Assembly (NCBI RefSeq): GCF_037969725.1
Contig: NZ_CP150203.1
Coordinates: 4,046,001-4,110,000 of the forward strand
Direction of reading: 5' to 3'
DNA: 64,000 bases
Origin: Paenibacillus sp. FSL W8-0426
GTDB lineage: Bacteria; Bacillota; Bacilli; Paenibacillales; Paenibacillaceae
The notes under the pieces are model-generated. The model saw nothing but the letters and a program-made list of their open reading frames with translations, was not told the origin of the DNA and made no database searches. Positions 1 through 9,480 of the stretch are shown here, one piece after another (positions within the stretch are counted from its first letter, which is position 1; each line of letters opens with the position of its first letter). Both the position numbers and the translations under genes were made by a program.

Positions 1-37
1 AATGAAATGCGTAGCCGTCGGCTGCAAGGAGTGATTA

Positions 38-814
38 ATGATGAACACCTGGAAACAGCACATATTATTCGATCTCGACGATACGCTCGTCTATTGCAAC
101 AAATACTTCAACCTCGTGCTTGGCGAGTTTTTCGAAAATATGCAGGAATGGTTTAAAGGCGATGCCTTGTCCGTTCAGCAGGTTCGGGACAAACAGCTGG
201 AGATCGATGTTACGGGAGTAAACAAAGTCGGCTTCGCGAGCCATCACTTCCCTCAATCGCTGATTGACACGTATCGCTACTTTTCGCAAAAGTATAAACG
301 ACCGACGGCTGCTTCCGAAGAGGCTTACCTGCACAAGCTGGGAATGAGCGTATACGAACAGGAAGTCGAGCCTTACCCGCACATGGTTGAAACGTTGGAG
401 AAGCTGAAATCGGAAGGACATTCCCTTTATCTGTATACCGGCGGGGAAAAAGTCATTCAACAGCGCAAAATCGATCAGATGAAGTTATCTCTTTACTTCG
501 ATGACCGGATCTATATCCGGCAGCATAAAAACATCGAAGCATTGGAAGGTATTCTGTCAAACGGACCATTCGACCGCACTGCAACCTGGATGGTGGGCAA
601 TTCGCTTCGCACGGATATTATGCCGGCAGTAACGGCGGGCATCCACAGCATTTATATCAAACAGCCGAACGAGTGGCAGTATAACATCGTGGAGCTTCAG
701 CCCAACCCTGATGTGTCCATGTACACGATCACTGCCTTGAAAGAAGTGCCAGAGATTATTCATGAAAATCTGCAGCACCATGCAAAACGAATCTATCGGC
801 ACCAGTCGAAATGA
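38..814 (+). CDS. HAD-superfamily hydrolase
   Basis: A 258-residue HAD phosphatase-like protein of unknown substrate. Motif I is FDLDDTL near residue 12, with both catalytic aspartates. A motif II-like YTGG lies in the middle, and motif III/IV reads MVGNSLRTDI near residue 185, which supplies the Mg-binding acid. The helical cap lies between motifs I and II. AAGGAGTG at 26-33 serves either of two adjacent ATG codons (38 or 41). It is cytoplasmic, with no signal peptide. The gene stands alone: topB converges from the right and both share the hairpin at 893-929. The family is certain; the substrate cannot be read from sequence. Confidence 0.85.
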   Translation: MMNTWKQHILFDLDDTLVYCNKYFNLVLGEFFENMQEWFKGDALSVQQVRDKQLEIDVTGVNKVGFASHHFPQSLIDTYRYFSQKYKRPTAASEEAYLHKLGMSVYEQEVEPYPHMVETLEKLKSEGHSLYLYTGGEKVIQQRKIDQMKLSLYFDDRIYIRQHKNIEALEGILSNGPFDRTATWMVGNSLRTDIMPAVTAGIHSIYIKQPNEWQYNIVELQPNPDVSMYTITALKEVPEIIHENLQHHAKRIYRHQSK

Positions 815-892
815 GATAGGACTCTTTGCTTCTTTGATCCGTCTTCCGAATTAGTCATAGGGCACTGAAGCCAAAATGAAGAACCCAACCAC

Positions 893-929
893 AAAAAAGG
901 ACCCGTCTCTATCTCTCGGGTCCTTTTTT
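893..929. terminator. Bidirectional terminator, HAD gene / topB
   Basis: A perfect 13-bp stem (893-905 with 917-929) around an 11-nt loop has an A-run on one flank and a T-run on the other. It can stop transcripts from both directions and sits between two convergent genes. Confidence 0.9.
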
Positions 930-979
930 GTCATTCCAGTTTTGGCTCGTGCCGTTATCGATCGGCGCCAACCATACGC

Positions 980-3295
980 CTAAACACGTTCTGCAGACAA
1001 CTTACCGGTGGAGCGGTCCTCAAGGATAATCCTCGCCTTAACGGTGCTCCCGTCTTTCCGTTTAAAGGATAGCACCTGAGTGCTTCCTTTCTCAATCAGC
1101 GACTTCAGCATCGTGCCCGTAATTTTTTTGCCCGCATATTCCTTCCAAATGACGAATCGACAGCCTTCCTTATAGCGGGTGCATCCGAAACCTTTATTGC
1201 CCTCGATAATATGTCCCGTACACCCCTGCGAAGGACATGAACCTAAAGCTTCCCTGCTTCCTGCGGTTGCCTTCTCCGGGGCTTTGATCGTGCCTGTAGG
1301 GGCTGCTGCAGCTGCTCTGCTTCGCGTCGCAACTGACTCCGCCTGCCGAGAACCTGTTGAAGACGAGCTGCTTTTGCGCGTGCGGTTTCCTTTCCCTTTG
1401 CCCTTGCCGCGGCCGCCACGCGCTTCGTCACCAAACGCGTCCGCCGGAGCCGGTGTCTGGACACGCACTTTATCGATGATGGATAACGTAAACTTTTTCA
1501 CGTTTTCCATAAATTTGTCCTGCCCGGCTTCGCCTTTGGAAATCTGGTACAACCTTCGCTCCCACTGGCCGGTCATTTCGGGCGAAGTCAGCAGGTCGAC
1601 CCCGGCACGCCGAATCAACTCGATGGCCGTTCGCCCTTTCAGCGTCAATTGCATCTTTTTCCCCTGCATGGTGATATAACCGACGTTTTTAAGCCGTTCG
1701 ATCGTAGCTGCCCGCGTTGCAGGGGTGCCTAGGCCGCTGTCTTTCATCGCGTCGCGAAGCTCCTCGTTCTCGATCTGTTTGCCCGCACTTTCCATCGCAC
1801 GCAACAACGTGCCTTCGGTATAGCTTTTCGGCGGCTGGGTCGCCTTCTCCTTGCATTCGCTTTTGTGGCACTGCACCGGGAGCTCAGGCCGCACCGAGAA
1901 CGCCTTGTCCGTCCATTCTTCGGGTTCCTCCTCCTGAGCGCCGGCTTTGCCCCTCTTTTTGCCCGACGTCTTGCCCTTTTCCTGATCCGCTGCGGGAAGA
2001 ACCGCTTTCCACCCCAACGAAATGAGTTCTTTTACGGATGTTTTGAAAGTGTGTTTCTCCACCTCGGTCAGCACGGTATGCTGCTTATACTCTGCCGGAG
2101 GATAAAAATGGGACAAAAATCGCCGGACGATCAAATCGTAAATGTTCTGCTCGTCCTTCGACAACGTTCCCGGCCGCTTCAGCGTAGGCAGGATGGCATG
2201 GTGATCCTCCACCTTGGATGGATTGCAGACACCCTTGTTGTTTTTATGCACCAATTCAGGCTTCGCGCCTTGGGCAAGCTCACTGTATGCTCCTGTTTTG
2301 AGCATGTTCAGCGTTTTATGCATGCCGTCCAAATTTTGTTCGGTCACGTAATTGGAATTGGTCCGCGGATACGAAATGACCTTGTGCTTTTCATAAAGGG
2401 CTTGTGCAATATCTAACGTTTTTTTCGCACCGTAACCGAATTTCGCATTGGCCTCCCGCTGTAAAAGGGTCAAGTCGTATAACCGGTACGGATACTCCTT
2501 TGTCGGTTTCGCCTCGTATTTGGCAATGCGGCCCGTCTTCCCCTTTACGCTCGCTGCAATGCCCTCCGCCGCCTCAAGATCAGTCAGCTTGTCTCCTTGA
2601 ACCTGCAGCACTCCGCGGTACTCCACATCCTCCTGGCGGAACCAAGCAGCAACCTCGTAGTACGTCTGGGACTGAAAAGCTTCGATCTCCGTTTCACGGT
2701 CATAGATCAGCGCCAAAACAGGGGTCTGCACACGCCCCACAGACAAAAGCGCATTGTGGCGGGTCGTGAACGCTCTCGACGCATTCATGCCGATTAACCA
2801 ATCCGCCTCGCTTCGCGCCCGCGCAGCATGCGTCAGATTTTCGAATTCGGAAGCATCCTTTAGCCCTGCGAATCCCTTCCGAATGCTTTCGGCCGTCAGG
2901 TCCGATATCCACAGTCGTTTGACCGGTTGACGAAGCTTTAGCTGCTGCTGGATCAATGCAAAAATGTATTGTCCTTCACGCCCCGCATCACAAGCATTAA
3001 CGATCATGGAGCATTTTTTGGCCAGTTCACCGATCGTTTTCAGTTGATCCTTCGTTTTCGGGTTAGGGACAATTTTGAACTGGTCCGGAATGATCGGCAA
3101 ATCCGCGAGGTTCCAACGCTTATATTTGCTATCATAAGCATCCGGTTCTGCAAGTCCGAGCAAGTGTCCGATCGCCCACGTAATGATATAGCTTTCGCCT
3201 TCCAGATACGTGCGATTGTTCTTGGCCCCGGGTTCCATAACGGCGGCAATGGTTCTCCCCATGTCCGGTTTCTCCGCGATAACCAGTGTCTTCAT
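980..3295 (-). CDS. topB: DNA topoisomerase III (type IA)
   Basis: Type IA topoisomerase that relaxes negative supercoils and decatenates DNA through a 5'-phosphotyrosine intermediate. The N-terminal Toprim domain shows LVIAEKPDMGR and DACDAGREG-type acidic motifs (about residues 5-110). The active-site tyrosine is in YPRTNSNYV near residue 310. After the core comes a Gly/Lys/Arg/Ser/Ala-rich linker (about residues 625-680), then a cysteine-containing zinc-ribbon-like tail with CPSQGCTGH and a further C-x-C pattern. ATG at 3295 follows AGGAGGAG by about 10-12 nt; a TTG at 3304 is an alternative but sits too close to it. At about 771 residues the protein is a little longer than typical Bacillus TopB because of the linker. 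Confidence 0.95.
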   Translation of the reverse strand: MKTLVIAEKPDMGRTIAAVMEPGAKNNRTYLEGESYIITWAIGHLLGLAEPDAYDSKYKRWNLADLPIIPDQFKIVPNPKTKDQLKTIGELAKKCSMIVNACDAGREGQYIFALIQQQLKLRQPVKRLWISDLTAESIRKGFAGLKDASEFENLTHAARARSEADWLIGMNASRAFTTRHNALLSVGRVQTPVLALIYDRETEIEAFQSQTYYEVAAWFRQEDVEYRGVLQVQGDKLTDLEAAEGIAASVKGKTGRIAKYEAKPTKEYPYRLYDLTLLQREANAKFGYGAKKTLDIAQALYEKHKVISYPRTNSNYVTEQNLDGMHKTLNMLKTGAYSELAQGAKPELVHKNNKGVCNPSKVEDHHAILPTLKRPGTLSKDEQNIYDLIVRRFLSHFYPPAEYKQHTVLTEVEKHTFKTSVKELISLGWKAVLPAADQEKGKTSGKKRGKAGAQEEEPEEWTDKAFSVRPELPVQCHKSECKEKATQPPKSYTEGTLLRAMESAGKQIENEELRDAMKDSGLGTPATRAATIERLKNVGYITMQGKKMQLTLKGRTAIELIRRAGVDLLTSPEMTGQWERRLYQISKGEAGQDKFMENVKKFTLSIIDKVRVQTPAPADAFGDEARGGRGKGKGKGNRTRKSSSSSTGSRQAESVATRSRAAAAAPTGTIKAPEKATAGSREALGSCPSQGCTGHIIEGNKGFGCTRYKEGCRFVIWKEYAGKKITGTMLKSLIEKGSTQVLSFKRKDGSTVKARIILEDRSTGKLSAERV

Positions 3296-3331
3296 CCGTC
3301 TCAATCTCCTCCTATACCGTCACATGACGGC

Positions 3332-3360
3332 AAAAAGGGCCTTCCGCCCACGGAAGCCCC
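3332..3360 (-). terminator. Terminator of fur
   Basis: A 10-bp stem with one mismatch (3337-3346 with 3351-3360), followed on the minus strand by a U-run (3332-3336). It lies just past the fur stop codon. Confidence 0.8.
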
Positions 3361-3417
3361 TGCTTCTATAATCCATTATATCAGATTTTGATCGCGGGAG
3401 CATCCTCCCCCATTGAA

Positions 3418-3909
3418 TTAACCCACTGCCGGTTCATTCACGGCTTGCTTCTGTCTGCATTCGCGGCACACGCCTTGGAAATCCAGACGATGATCCATCA
3501 CTTTGAAACCGTACTGTCGTTCCACCATTTGCTCCAGTTTCAACAATCCATCCTCCATAATCTCCTCCACGCTGCCGCAGTGCATGCATATCAGATGATG
3601 ATGATGGTGCGACCCGTCCGTGCTGCGGAGATCAAAGCGGGCAGCCCCGTCGCCGAAGTTTATTTTTTCCACAACCTGCAGATCGCTAAGCAGCTCCAGC
3701 GTGCGATAAACGGTAGCCAGACCGATTTCGGGAAACTGCTCCTTCACCAGCAAAAACACTTCTTCTGCGCTAAAATGGTCCTTTTCATGCTCCAGAAGCA
3801 CTCGGACCGTGACTTCCCGCTGCTGCGTCAGTTTGTACCCTTTCTCGACCAGCTGCTTCTTTATATATTGAATTTGCTCTTGAATGGATTTGCCCTGGTT
3901 ATTTGTCAT
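3418..3909 (-). CDS. fur: Ferric uptake regulator, Fur family
   Basis: Metal-responsive repressor of about 163 residues. The N-terminal winged helix carries GLATVYRTLELL. The dimerisation domain carries the histidine-rich SHHHHHLICMHCG and a CxxC pair, VCREC. Wording in the helix and dimer core (EIGLATVYRTLELL, INFGDGAARFDLR) is much closer to B. subtilis Fur than to PerR or Zur, as judged from memory of those families. ATG 3909 lies 10-11 nt after GGAGGT; a GTG at 3921 overlaps the ribosome site. A perfect PerR-type operator sits over the likely promoter, which agrees with known PerR control of fur in B. subtilis. Confidence 0.85.
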   Translation of the reverse strand: MTNNQGKSIQEQIQYIKKQLVEKGYKLTQQREVTVRVLLEHEKDHFSAEEVFLLVKEQFPEIGLATVYRTLELLSDLQVVEKINFGDGAARFDLRSTDGSHHHHHLICMHCGSVEEIMEDGLLKLEQMVERQYGFKVMDHRLDFQGVCRECRQKQAVNEPAVG

Positions 3910-3998
3910 AGCAGGCCGCACCTCCGAAATGTGTTTTCGTGTAAATGACTAGTTCAACCTAAATATTGCTTTGGTTAGTCGTTGTCAGAATATCTTAT

Positions 3999-4013
3999 TT
4001 ATAATAATTATAA
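3999..4013. promoter_or_regulatory. PerR-box operator upstream of fur
   Basis: TTATAATAATTATAA matches the PerR consensus TTATAATnATTATAA at every defined position and 13 of 15 positions of the Fur 7-1-7 box. It lies about 90 nt upstream of the fur start and overlaps the candidate -10 region. Confidence 0.75.
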
Positions 4014-4038
4014 TCTAATAATAAGTCTTTCTGGTCAA
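4007..4038 (-). promoter_or_regulatory. Candidate fur promoter
   Basis: On the minus strand TTGACC (4033-4038) precedes a TATAAT (4007-4012) at 20 nt and a GATTAT (4010-4015) at 17 nt. Either -10 overlaps the PerR-type palindrome, so bound repressor would block RNA polymerase. Confidence 0.5.
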
Positions 4039-4107
4039 AAAAGCAATGCCGCTGATCACACTTTCGATCACACTTTCAATGAAGAAACCGCGCTATCGCA
4101 TTCATGG

Positions 4108-4138
4108 CAAAAACCCCCCGCATTTCTGCGGAGGGTTT
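4108..4138 (-). terminator. Terminator of gltD
   Basis: A 12-bp stem with one mismatch (4111-4122 with 4127-4138) and a tetraloop ends in a U-run on the minus strand. It separates gltD from the fur promoter. Confidence 0.85.
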
Positions 4139-4199
4139 GTTTGCAGCCAAGTTATAATCATGCTGGCAAAACATGCAAAACTATTATTTTATAAACGTA

Positions 4200-5687
4200 T
4201 TATACGAGAACGGTGGAACCCATCAAATATTTATCCACTTCGCGAGCTGCTTCGCGTCCCTCATTGATCGCCCATACCACCAAGCTTTGGCCACGACGCA
4301 TGTCGCCTGCGGCAAAGACTTTATCCACATTGGTGTTGTATTTGCCATAACGTGCTTTCACGTTGGTACGGCGGTCCGTCGCCAGGCCAAGCTGTTCCAC
4401 CAACGTTTGCTCCGGTCCGTCAAAACCGATGGCGATCAACGCCATTTGCGCAGGGAATACGCGCTCTGTGCCAGGAATCGGCTGATAGATTTTGCGGCCC
4501 GTTTCGTCCACGATCCGTTCAATTTGAACCGTGTGCAATTCTTTAAGGTTGCCTTCATCGTCACCCACAAACTTGGTTGTCATGATCGAAAACTCGCGCG
4601 GATCTTGACCAAAGATGGCTTTGGCTTCTTGTTGCGCGTAATCCAGTGTATATACGTTAGGGAATTGCGGCCAAGGGTTATTGATTTGATCGCGCTCCAG
4701 CGGAGCTTTGGCATGGGTACCGAATTGGGTTACGGTACGGCAGCCATGACGGAGGGATGTCGCCACGCAGTCCGAACCGGTATCTCCGCCACCGATGACA
4801 ATAACGTCTTTTTGTGCTGCAGACAGGTAATTTCCGTCTTCGAGTTTGGAATCCAAATAACTTTTGATGCTTCCGTTCAAAAAGTCCATCGCATAATGCA
4901 CGCCGTTCAATTCGCTGCCTTCGATGTTGAATTCACGCGGTTTGGTTGCGCCGCCGCACAACACAACAGCATCATATTCGTCAACCAATTGCTGTGCAGG
5001 TATGTCCTTGCCGATCTCCGTATTGGTCACAAACTGGATGCCTTCAGCCTCAAGCAGGTCAACACGACGTTGTACGACTCTTTTATCCAGTTTCATGGTC
5101 GGGATTCCGTACGTCAGCAAACCGCCAACGCGGTCAGCACGCTCGTACACCGTAACGAGATGGCCGGCTTTGTTCAACTGCGCTGCTGCGGCAAGTCCTG
5201 CAGGACCGGAGCCAACGACGGCTACGCGTTTGCCTGTACGCTTTTCAGGCGGTTGGGGTACAACCCAGCCTTCTTCAAATCCTTTTTCGATAATCGCTTC
5301 TTCAATCGTTTTGATGGTAACCGGCTGCCCGATCAACCCGACCGTACAGGAGCCTTCACACGGAGCAGGACATACACGTCCTGTAAATTCAGGGAAATTG
5401 TTGGTTTTGTGCAGGCGATCGAGTGCCTCTCTCCACAAACCACGATACACCAAGTTGTTCCACTCCGGAATCAAGTTATGCACGGGACAGCCCGACGTAC
5501 CGCCGATCATATCTATACCTGTATGGCAGTAAGGAGTTCCGCAATCCATGCAGCGCGCCCCTTGCGTTCTCAGCTCTTCTTCCGCCATATGTTTATGAAA
5601 CTCTTCCCAATCCTTGATACGCTCTGCAGGCTCCCGATCCGCGGGCAGTTGGCGTTTGTATTCCATAAATCCAGTAGGTGTAGACAT
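4200..5687 (-). CDS. gltD: Glutamate synthase, small (beta) subunit
   Basis: Beta subunit of NADPH-dependent GOGAT. It passes electrons from NADPH via FAD and Fe-S clusters to the large subunit, which makes glutamate from glutamine and 2-oxoglutarate. The N-terminal cysteine sets that bind Fe-S are visible (CMDCGTPYC and CPAPCEGSC). An FAD Rossmann motif [14 protein letters not shown] follows near residue 150, and an NADPH-binding [13 protein letters not shown] near residue 295. The length of 495 residues is normal. It is preceded by GGGGGA. No large-subunit gene (gltA/gltB) lies next to it in the window, so the partner must be encoded elsewhere. Confidence 0.95.
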   Translation of the reverse strand: MSTPTGFMEYKRQLPADREPAERIKDWEEFHKHMAEEELRTQGARCMDCGTPYCHTGIDMIGGTSGCPVHNLIPEWNNLVYRGLWREALDRLHKTNNFPEFTGRVCPAPCEGSCTVGLIGQPVTIKTIEEAIIEKGFEEGWVVPQPPEKRTGKRVAVVGSGPAGLAAAAQLNKAGHLVTVYERADRVGGLLTYGIPTMKLDKRVVQRRVDLLEAEGIQFVTNTEIGKDIPAQQLVDEYDAVVLCGGATKPREFNIEGSELNGVHYAMDFLNGSIKSYLDSKLEDGNYLSAAQKDVIVIGGGDTGSDCVATSLRHGCRTVTQFGTHAKAPLERDQINNPWPQFPNVYTLDYAQQEAKAIFGQDPREFSIMTTKFVGDDEGNLKELHTVQIERIVDETGRKIYQPIPGTERVFPAQMALIAIGFDGPEQTLVEQLGLATDRRTNVKARYGKYNTNVDKVFAAGDMRRGQSLVVWAINEGREAAREVDKYLMGSTVLV

Positions 5688-6344
5688 CTTACATTTCCCC
5701 CATCCGTTCTTTTATCTTAATCCCTTCATAACCGAGGCCCTATATGAATGAATTATGCAAACTTCTCATTTTTTGAATATTGTATCACAAAATCTTGTCG
5801 AAGATATTTCAATAATAGTAGCATTTCAACATTTGAATATTAAATGGATTATCCGCATAATAATTTGTATTTTATACATCATAGAGGGCCAAAGGACCGC
5901 AGGTCAACAACCGAATTTTGGTTATCCAGATACGGGTATTTCGTCTTGCACATTACTTGATCATAAAGAAAAATGAATGCACGTTACGTAAATGTGAGAT
6001 AATTTGCCATCAAAATCAACGTTTTAAGAAATAAAAGCTAGACAAATTGAACGAATTGTTCGAATTTAAAGCTTTACAACGGTAAAAAGGCACATCGTTT
6101 ATACTTTTTCACCAAAATATATAAACCCAATTCACATTTCATTCCTGATGTTGGTGCTTTTTATGTTAGTTTTATGTAAAATCTTCGGTCAGACCTTCAT
6201 ATCCGTTTTTTTCGCTCGAGAATAAAGAAAGGGCTACTGTCACGAACCATTCGTAACGAGCGCCCTTTTTCTGCGTGCATCATTTTTTGGGATCTTGACC
6301 TTTGATGTCATATCTGGGCTCTTTGATCTCAACGTATGCTTTAT
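5688..6344. other. AT-rich intergenic region gltD / folA
   Basis: About 650 bases with no supported gene. The first about 100 nt are the gltD leader, with a TACAAT-like -10 but a poor -35. The middle is AT-rich with only short open frames lacking ribosome sites. The far end holds the folA terminator. No riboswitch motif was recognised. Confidence 0.6.
6228..6270 (-). terminator. Terminator of thyA-folA
   Basis: The outer stem AAAGGGC/GCCCTTT (6228-6234 with 6262-6268) encloses an inner 8-bp stem around the sequence ACGAA..TTCGT. On the minus strand an A/U-rich tail follows. Confidence 0.65.
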
Positions 6345-6833
6345 TTATTTTTTTCGTTCATAAAATTCAAACGTGTAGGGGTAAATATTTTTTTCGTCCT
6401 GTTTGCCTTCGATCTGCTCAACGAGCTCCCACTCCGACCAATCGATGTTGGGAAAAAAGGTGTCCGCTTCAAAATGTTCGTGAATTTTGGTCACAACCAA
6501 CCGATCGGCAAACGGAAGGAATTCACGATAGATCTCAGAACCCCCGATCACGCACAATTCTTCGCCTTGGGTTGCACTCAGACCTTCTTCAATAGTATGG
6601 ACCACTTCTGCCTGTTCAACCTTATAGTCCAGGTCCCGCGTAATCACGATGTTTCGGCGCTGCGGCAGCGGTTTGCCACCGAAAGATTCCCACGTTCTGC
6701 GCCCCATGATGATGGTTTTGTTCAACGTACGCTGTTTAAAAAAAGCCATGTCTTTCGGCAATCGCCAAGGGATCGCATTATTAAGGCCGATCGCTCCGTT
6801 CTCTCCCATGGCCCATACCAGTTCAATACTCAT
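6345..6833 (-). CDS. folA: Dihydrofolate reductase
   Basis: NADPH-dependent reduction of dihydrofolate to tetrahydrofolate, which regenerates the cofactor consumed by thymidylate synthase. The 162-residue protein has the usual N-terminal core (ENGAIGLNNAIPWRLPKDM, with the active-site acid region), NADPH-binding MGRRTWESF, and VIGGSEIYREF. A good ribosome site, AAAGGAGTG, precedes ATG 6833. It lies 28 nt downstream of thyA and is surely cotranscribed with it. An equivalent symbol is dfrA. Confidence 0.95.
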   Translation of the reverse strand: MSIELVWAMGENGAIGLNNAIPWRLPKDMAFFKQRTLNKTIIMGRRTWESFGGKPLPQRRNIVITRDLDYKVEQAEVVHTIEEGLSATQGEELCVIGGSEIYREFLPFADRLVVTKIHEHFEADTFFPNIDWSEWELVEQIEGKQDEKNIYPYTFEFYERKK

Positions 6834-6861
6834 GTGTATGCACTCCTTTCACCGGATGCAA

Positions 6862-7656
6862 TCAGATGGCAACCGGGGCTTTGATTCCAGGATGATGCTG
6901 GTAGTTCTCGAATTCGAAATCTTCAAACTTGTAGTCGAAAATCGAATCCGGCTTGCGTTTGATCACCAGCTTCGGCAATGCAAACGGCTCACGTTCCAAT
7001 TGGGTTTTGACTTGTTCCAAGTGGTTCGAATAGATGTGCACATCTCCTCCGGACCAAATGAACTCGCCCACTTCCAGATCGCACTGTTGAGCGATCATAT
7101 GGGTTAATAACGCATAGCTGGCGATGTTAAACGGCAGTCCAAGGAACGTGTCCACCGAACGCATGGTCAACATACAGGATAATTTACCCTCAGCCACGTA
7201 AAACTGAAACGCAAAATGGCATGGCGGAAGCTTCATGCGATTGATTTCGGCCACGTTCCACGCGCTAACCAGATGGCGCCGGGAATCGGGATTGTTTTTG
7301 ATCGCGTCCACCACGGCAGCGATTTGGTCGATTTTTTCGCCACTCGGAGCTTCCCAGGTCCGCCATTGCGACCCATATACCGGGCCAAGATCGCCGTTCT
7401 CATCCGCCCATTCATCCCAGATGCTCACGCCGTTATCCTTCAGGTAGCGAATGTTGGTATCTCCGCTCAGAAACCATAACAACTCGTGAACGACCGATTT
7501 CAGATGGATGCGCTTGGTCGTAACCAGCGGAAAACCTTCGTTCAGATCAAAGCGCAATTGGCGCCCAAAGACGGACAATGTGCCCGTGCCCGTGCGGTCT
7601 TCTTTGTGAACCCCGTTGTGCAGCACGTCCTGCAGCAATTCCAGATAATTTTTCAT
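6862..7656 (-). CDS. thyA: Thymidylate synthase (ThyA type)
   Basis: Methylates dUMP to dTMP using methylene-tetrahydrofolate. The 264 residues fit the short ThyA class. The catalytic cysteine lies in [14 protein letters not shown] near residue 146. The phosphate-binding arginines [10 protein letters not shown] and the dUMP contact region [11 protein letters not shown] are present, as is the substrate motif [12 protein letters not shown]. It is first in a two-gene operon with folA; the pair forms the folate/dTMP cycle. The ribosome site is GTGAGGCG. Confidence 0.96.
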   Translation of the reverse strand: MKNYLELLQDVLHNGVHKEDRTGTGTLSVFGRQLRFDLNEGFPLVTTKRIHLKSVVHELLWFLSGDTNIRYLKDNGVSIWDEWADENGDLGPVYGSQWRTWEAPSGEKIDQIAAVVDAIKNNPDSRRHLVSAWNVAEINRMKLPPCHFAFQFYVAEGKLSCMLTMRSVDTFLGLPFNIASYALLTHMIAQQCDLEVGEFIWSGGDVHIYSNHLEQVKTQLEREPFALPKLVIKRKPDSIFDYKFEDFEFENYQHHPGIKAPVAI

Positions 7657-8061
7657 GTATTCATCGCCTCACAGTCGTTTCTATATAAGTTTGAACGAAT
7701 GGTTTTACATCGAGCCACTATGTAGTCAGAACCATATTCCGATTGCTGTTATCCCCAGATTTTTTTGACTCCTTTTTCAAGGAGGACATCTGTCGATAAG
7801 TCTCAACCTCTTGGAGAAGCTCATTGTAACAGTTTATCATATATCATTCTTTCACGGAAAGGCATCATTATTCGGTGACTTCACACTTCGCATATTTCAT
7901 AACCCAGTCAACGAAAAGTTTTCCGCTTTTCATCCTCACTGTGTTCGAAGGTTGTCGTTTCGTGCAAGTCAAAAAAAAGGACAGGTAACGCTGTGGCGTT
8001 ACCCATCCCTTGTACGTTCATCTATAAGGCCGGACGAATCCAAGGCCATTGCTGTTCTGAA
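7657..8061. other. Intergenic region thyA / pdhD
   Basis: About 400 bases. The thyA-proximal part is a transcribed leader with a small CTCCTT/AAGGAG hairpin near 7770-7790 that lacks a U-run. The other end is the pdh terminator. No gene is supported. Confidence 0.6.
7971..8010 (-). terminator. Terminator of the pdh operon
   Basis: A perfect 8-bp stem GGTAACGC/GCGTTACC (7984-7991 with 7996-8003) is extended by AGG/CCT and followed by eight U residues on the minus strand. It lies directly downstream of pdhD. Confidence 0.92.
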
Positions 8062-9477
8062 TTAACGGGAAATGATGTGGATCGGATGACCCATAACCAG
8101 TTCCGCTGCTTCCATCACGATTTCGCCCAATGTTGGGTGAGCGTGAATAGTCAGAGCCAAGTCTTCCAGAGTTGCACCCATTTCGATAGCGAGACCCAGC
8201 TCAGCAATCAAGTTGGAAGCTTCCAGACCTACGATTTGGCAGCCAAGAACAAGGCCGTTCTCTTCGTCAGCAACGATTTTTACGAAACCTTCGGCATGGT
8301 TCAAAGATACGGCACGGCCGTTACCCGCATAAGGGAATTTGCCTGCTTTTACTTTGTAGCCTTTTTCTTTGGCTTCTTTTTCAGTCAGACCTACGCTGGA
8401 GCACTCAGGATCTGTGAACACAACAGCCGGCATACATTTGTAGTCAACTACGGACGGTTGTCCTGCAATGGCTTCTGCAGCCACTTTACCTTCGTAAGAA
8501 GCTTTGTGAGCCAATGCCAGACCAGCCACGATATCACCGATTGCGAAGATATGAGGAATGCTAGTGCGTCCTTGGTGGTCAACTTTAACGAAGCCACGCT
8601 CATCAGTTTCAACACCGATCAAGTCCAGACCCAGTTCTCCGTCTGTGTTTGGACGACGTCCAACCGTTACGAGCAGATAGTCTGCAGTAATTTCTTTGGA
8701 CTCGCCGTTTACGGAATATTTAACCGTTACGTCTTTGTCCGTTTGCTCAGCGCTTTCCGCTTTTGCACCCGTTACGATTTCGATGCCGGTTTTCTTCATG
8801 TTTTTAGCCACAAGGCTCGTCATGTCTTTATCGAAACCTGGCAATACCGTGTCCATACCTTCGATGATCGTTACTTTCGCACCGAATTTGGAGTACATTT
8901 GACCAAGCTCGGCACCGATATATCCGCCACCGATCACGATCAGGCTTTTCGGTACTTCAGGCAAGTTCAACGCTTCTGTCGAGGACAGAATGCGACCGCC
9001 GAACGGGAAAGGTTTCAGTTCGATTGGACGGGAACCTGTTGCAATGATTGCATTTTTGAATTTGTAACGCGGTGATTCGTGATCGTTGAATACACGCGCT
9101 TCGTTTTCGTTGATGAACATGCATTCACCGTTGAAAACTTCAACTTTGTTGCCTTTGAGCAAGCCAGTCACGCCGCTAGTCATTTTCTTAACAACGCCGT
9201 TTTTGAATTCTTGCGTTTTGGCAAAGTCCACTTTTACGTTCTCCGCAGAGATACCAAAAGCGTCGCCATGCAATGCACTTTCATATTGATGCGCAGCCGA
9301 GATCAAAGCTTTGGATGGAATACATCCACGGTTCAAACATACGCCGCCCAGTTCGGATTTGTCTACGATCAATACGCTTTGGCCCAGTTGTGCAGCACGG
9401 ATGGCAGCTACGTAGCCGCCAGGTCCTGCACCAATTACCAATGTGTCGATATTGAGAGAAGCGTCGCCTACTACCAT
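8062..9477 (-). CDS. pdhD: Dihydrolipoamide dehydrogenase (E3)
   Basis: The FAD flavoprotein of the pyruvate dehydrogenase complex; it reoxidises E2 dihydrolipoamide with NAD+. The FAD motif [10 protein letters not shown] is near residue 15. The redox disulfide is in [18 protein letters not shown]-binding [12 protein letters not shown] is near residue 185, and the C-terminal catalytic [13 protein letters not shown] carries the His-Glu pair. The length of 471 residues is typical. Its ribosome site GGAGGTG lies inside the end of pdhC, and only 3 nt separate the genes, so translation is probably coupled. Last gene of pdhABCD. Confidence 0.96.
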   Translation of the reverse strand: MVVGDASLNIDTLVIGAGPGGYVAAIRAAQLGQSVLIVDKSELGGVCLNRGCIPSKALISAAHQYESALHGDAFGISAENVKVDFAKTQEFKNGVVKKMTSGVTGLLKGNKVEVFNGECMFINENEARVFNDHESPRYKFKNAIIATGSRPIELKPFPFGGRILSSTEALNLPEVPKSLIVIGGGYIGAELGQMYSKFGAKVTIIEGMDTVLPGFDKDMTSLVAKNMKKTGIEIVTGAKAESAEQTDKDVTVKYSVNGESKEITADYLLVTVGRRPNTDGELGLDLIGVETDERGFVKVDHQGRTSIPHIFAIGDIVAGLALAHKASYEGKVAAEAIAGQPSVVDYKCMPAVVFTDPECSSVGLTEKEAKEKGYKVKAGKFPYAGNGRAVSLNHAEGFVKIVADEENGLVLGCQIVGLEASNLIAELGLAIEMGATLEDLALTIHAHPTLGEIVMEAAELVMGHPIHIISR

Positions 9478-9480
9478 ATC

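Noticed and set aside
4173..5720. Long plus-strand open frame opposite gltD
   Set aside because: Antisense to a clear GltD; the product is Arg/His/Cys-rich with no domain and no ribosome site.
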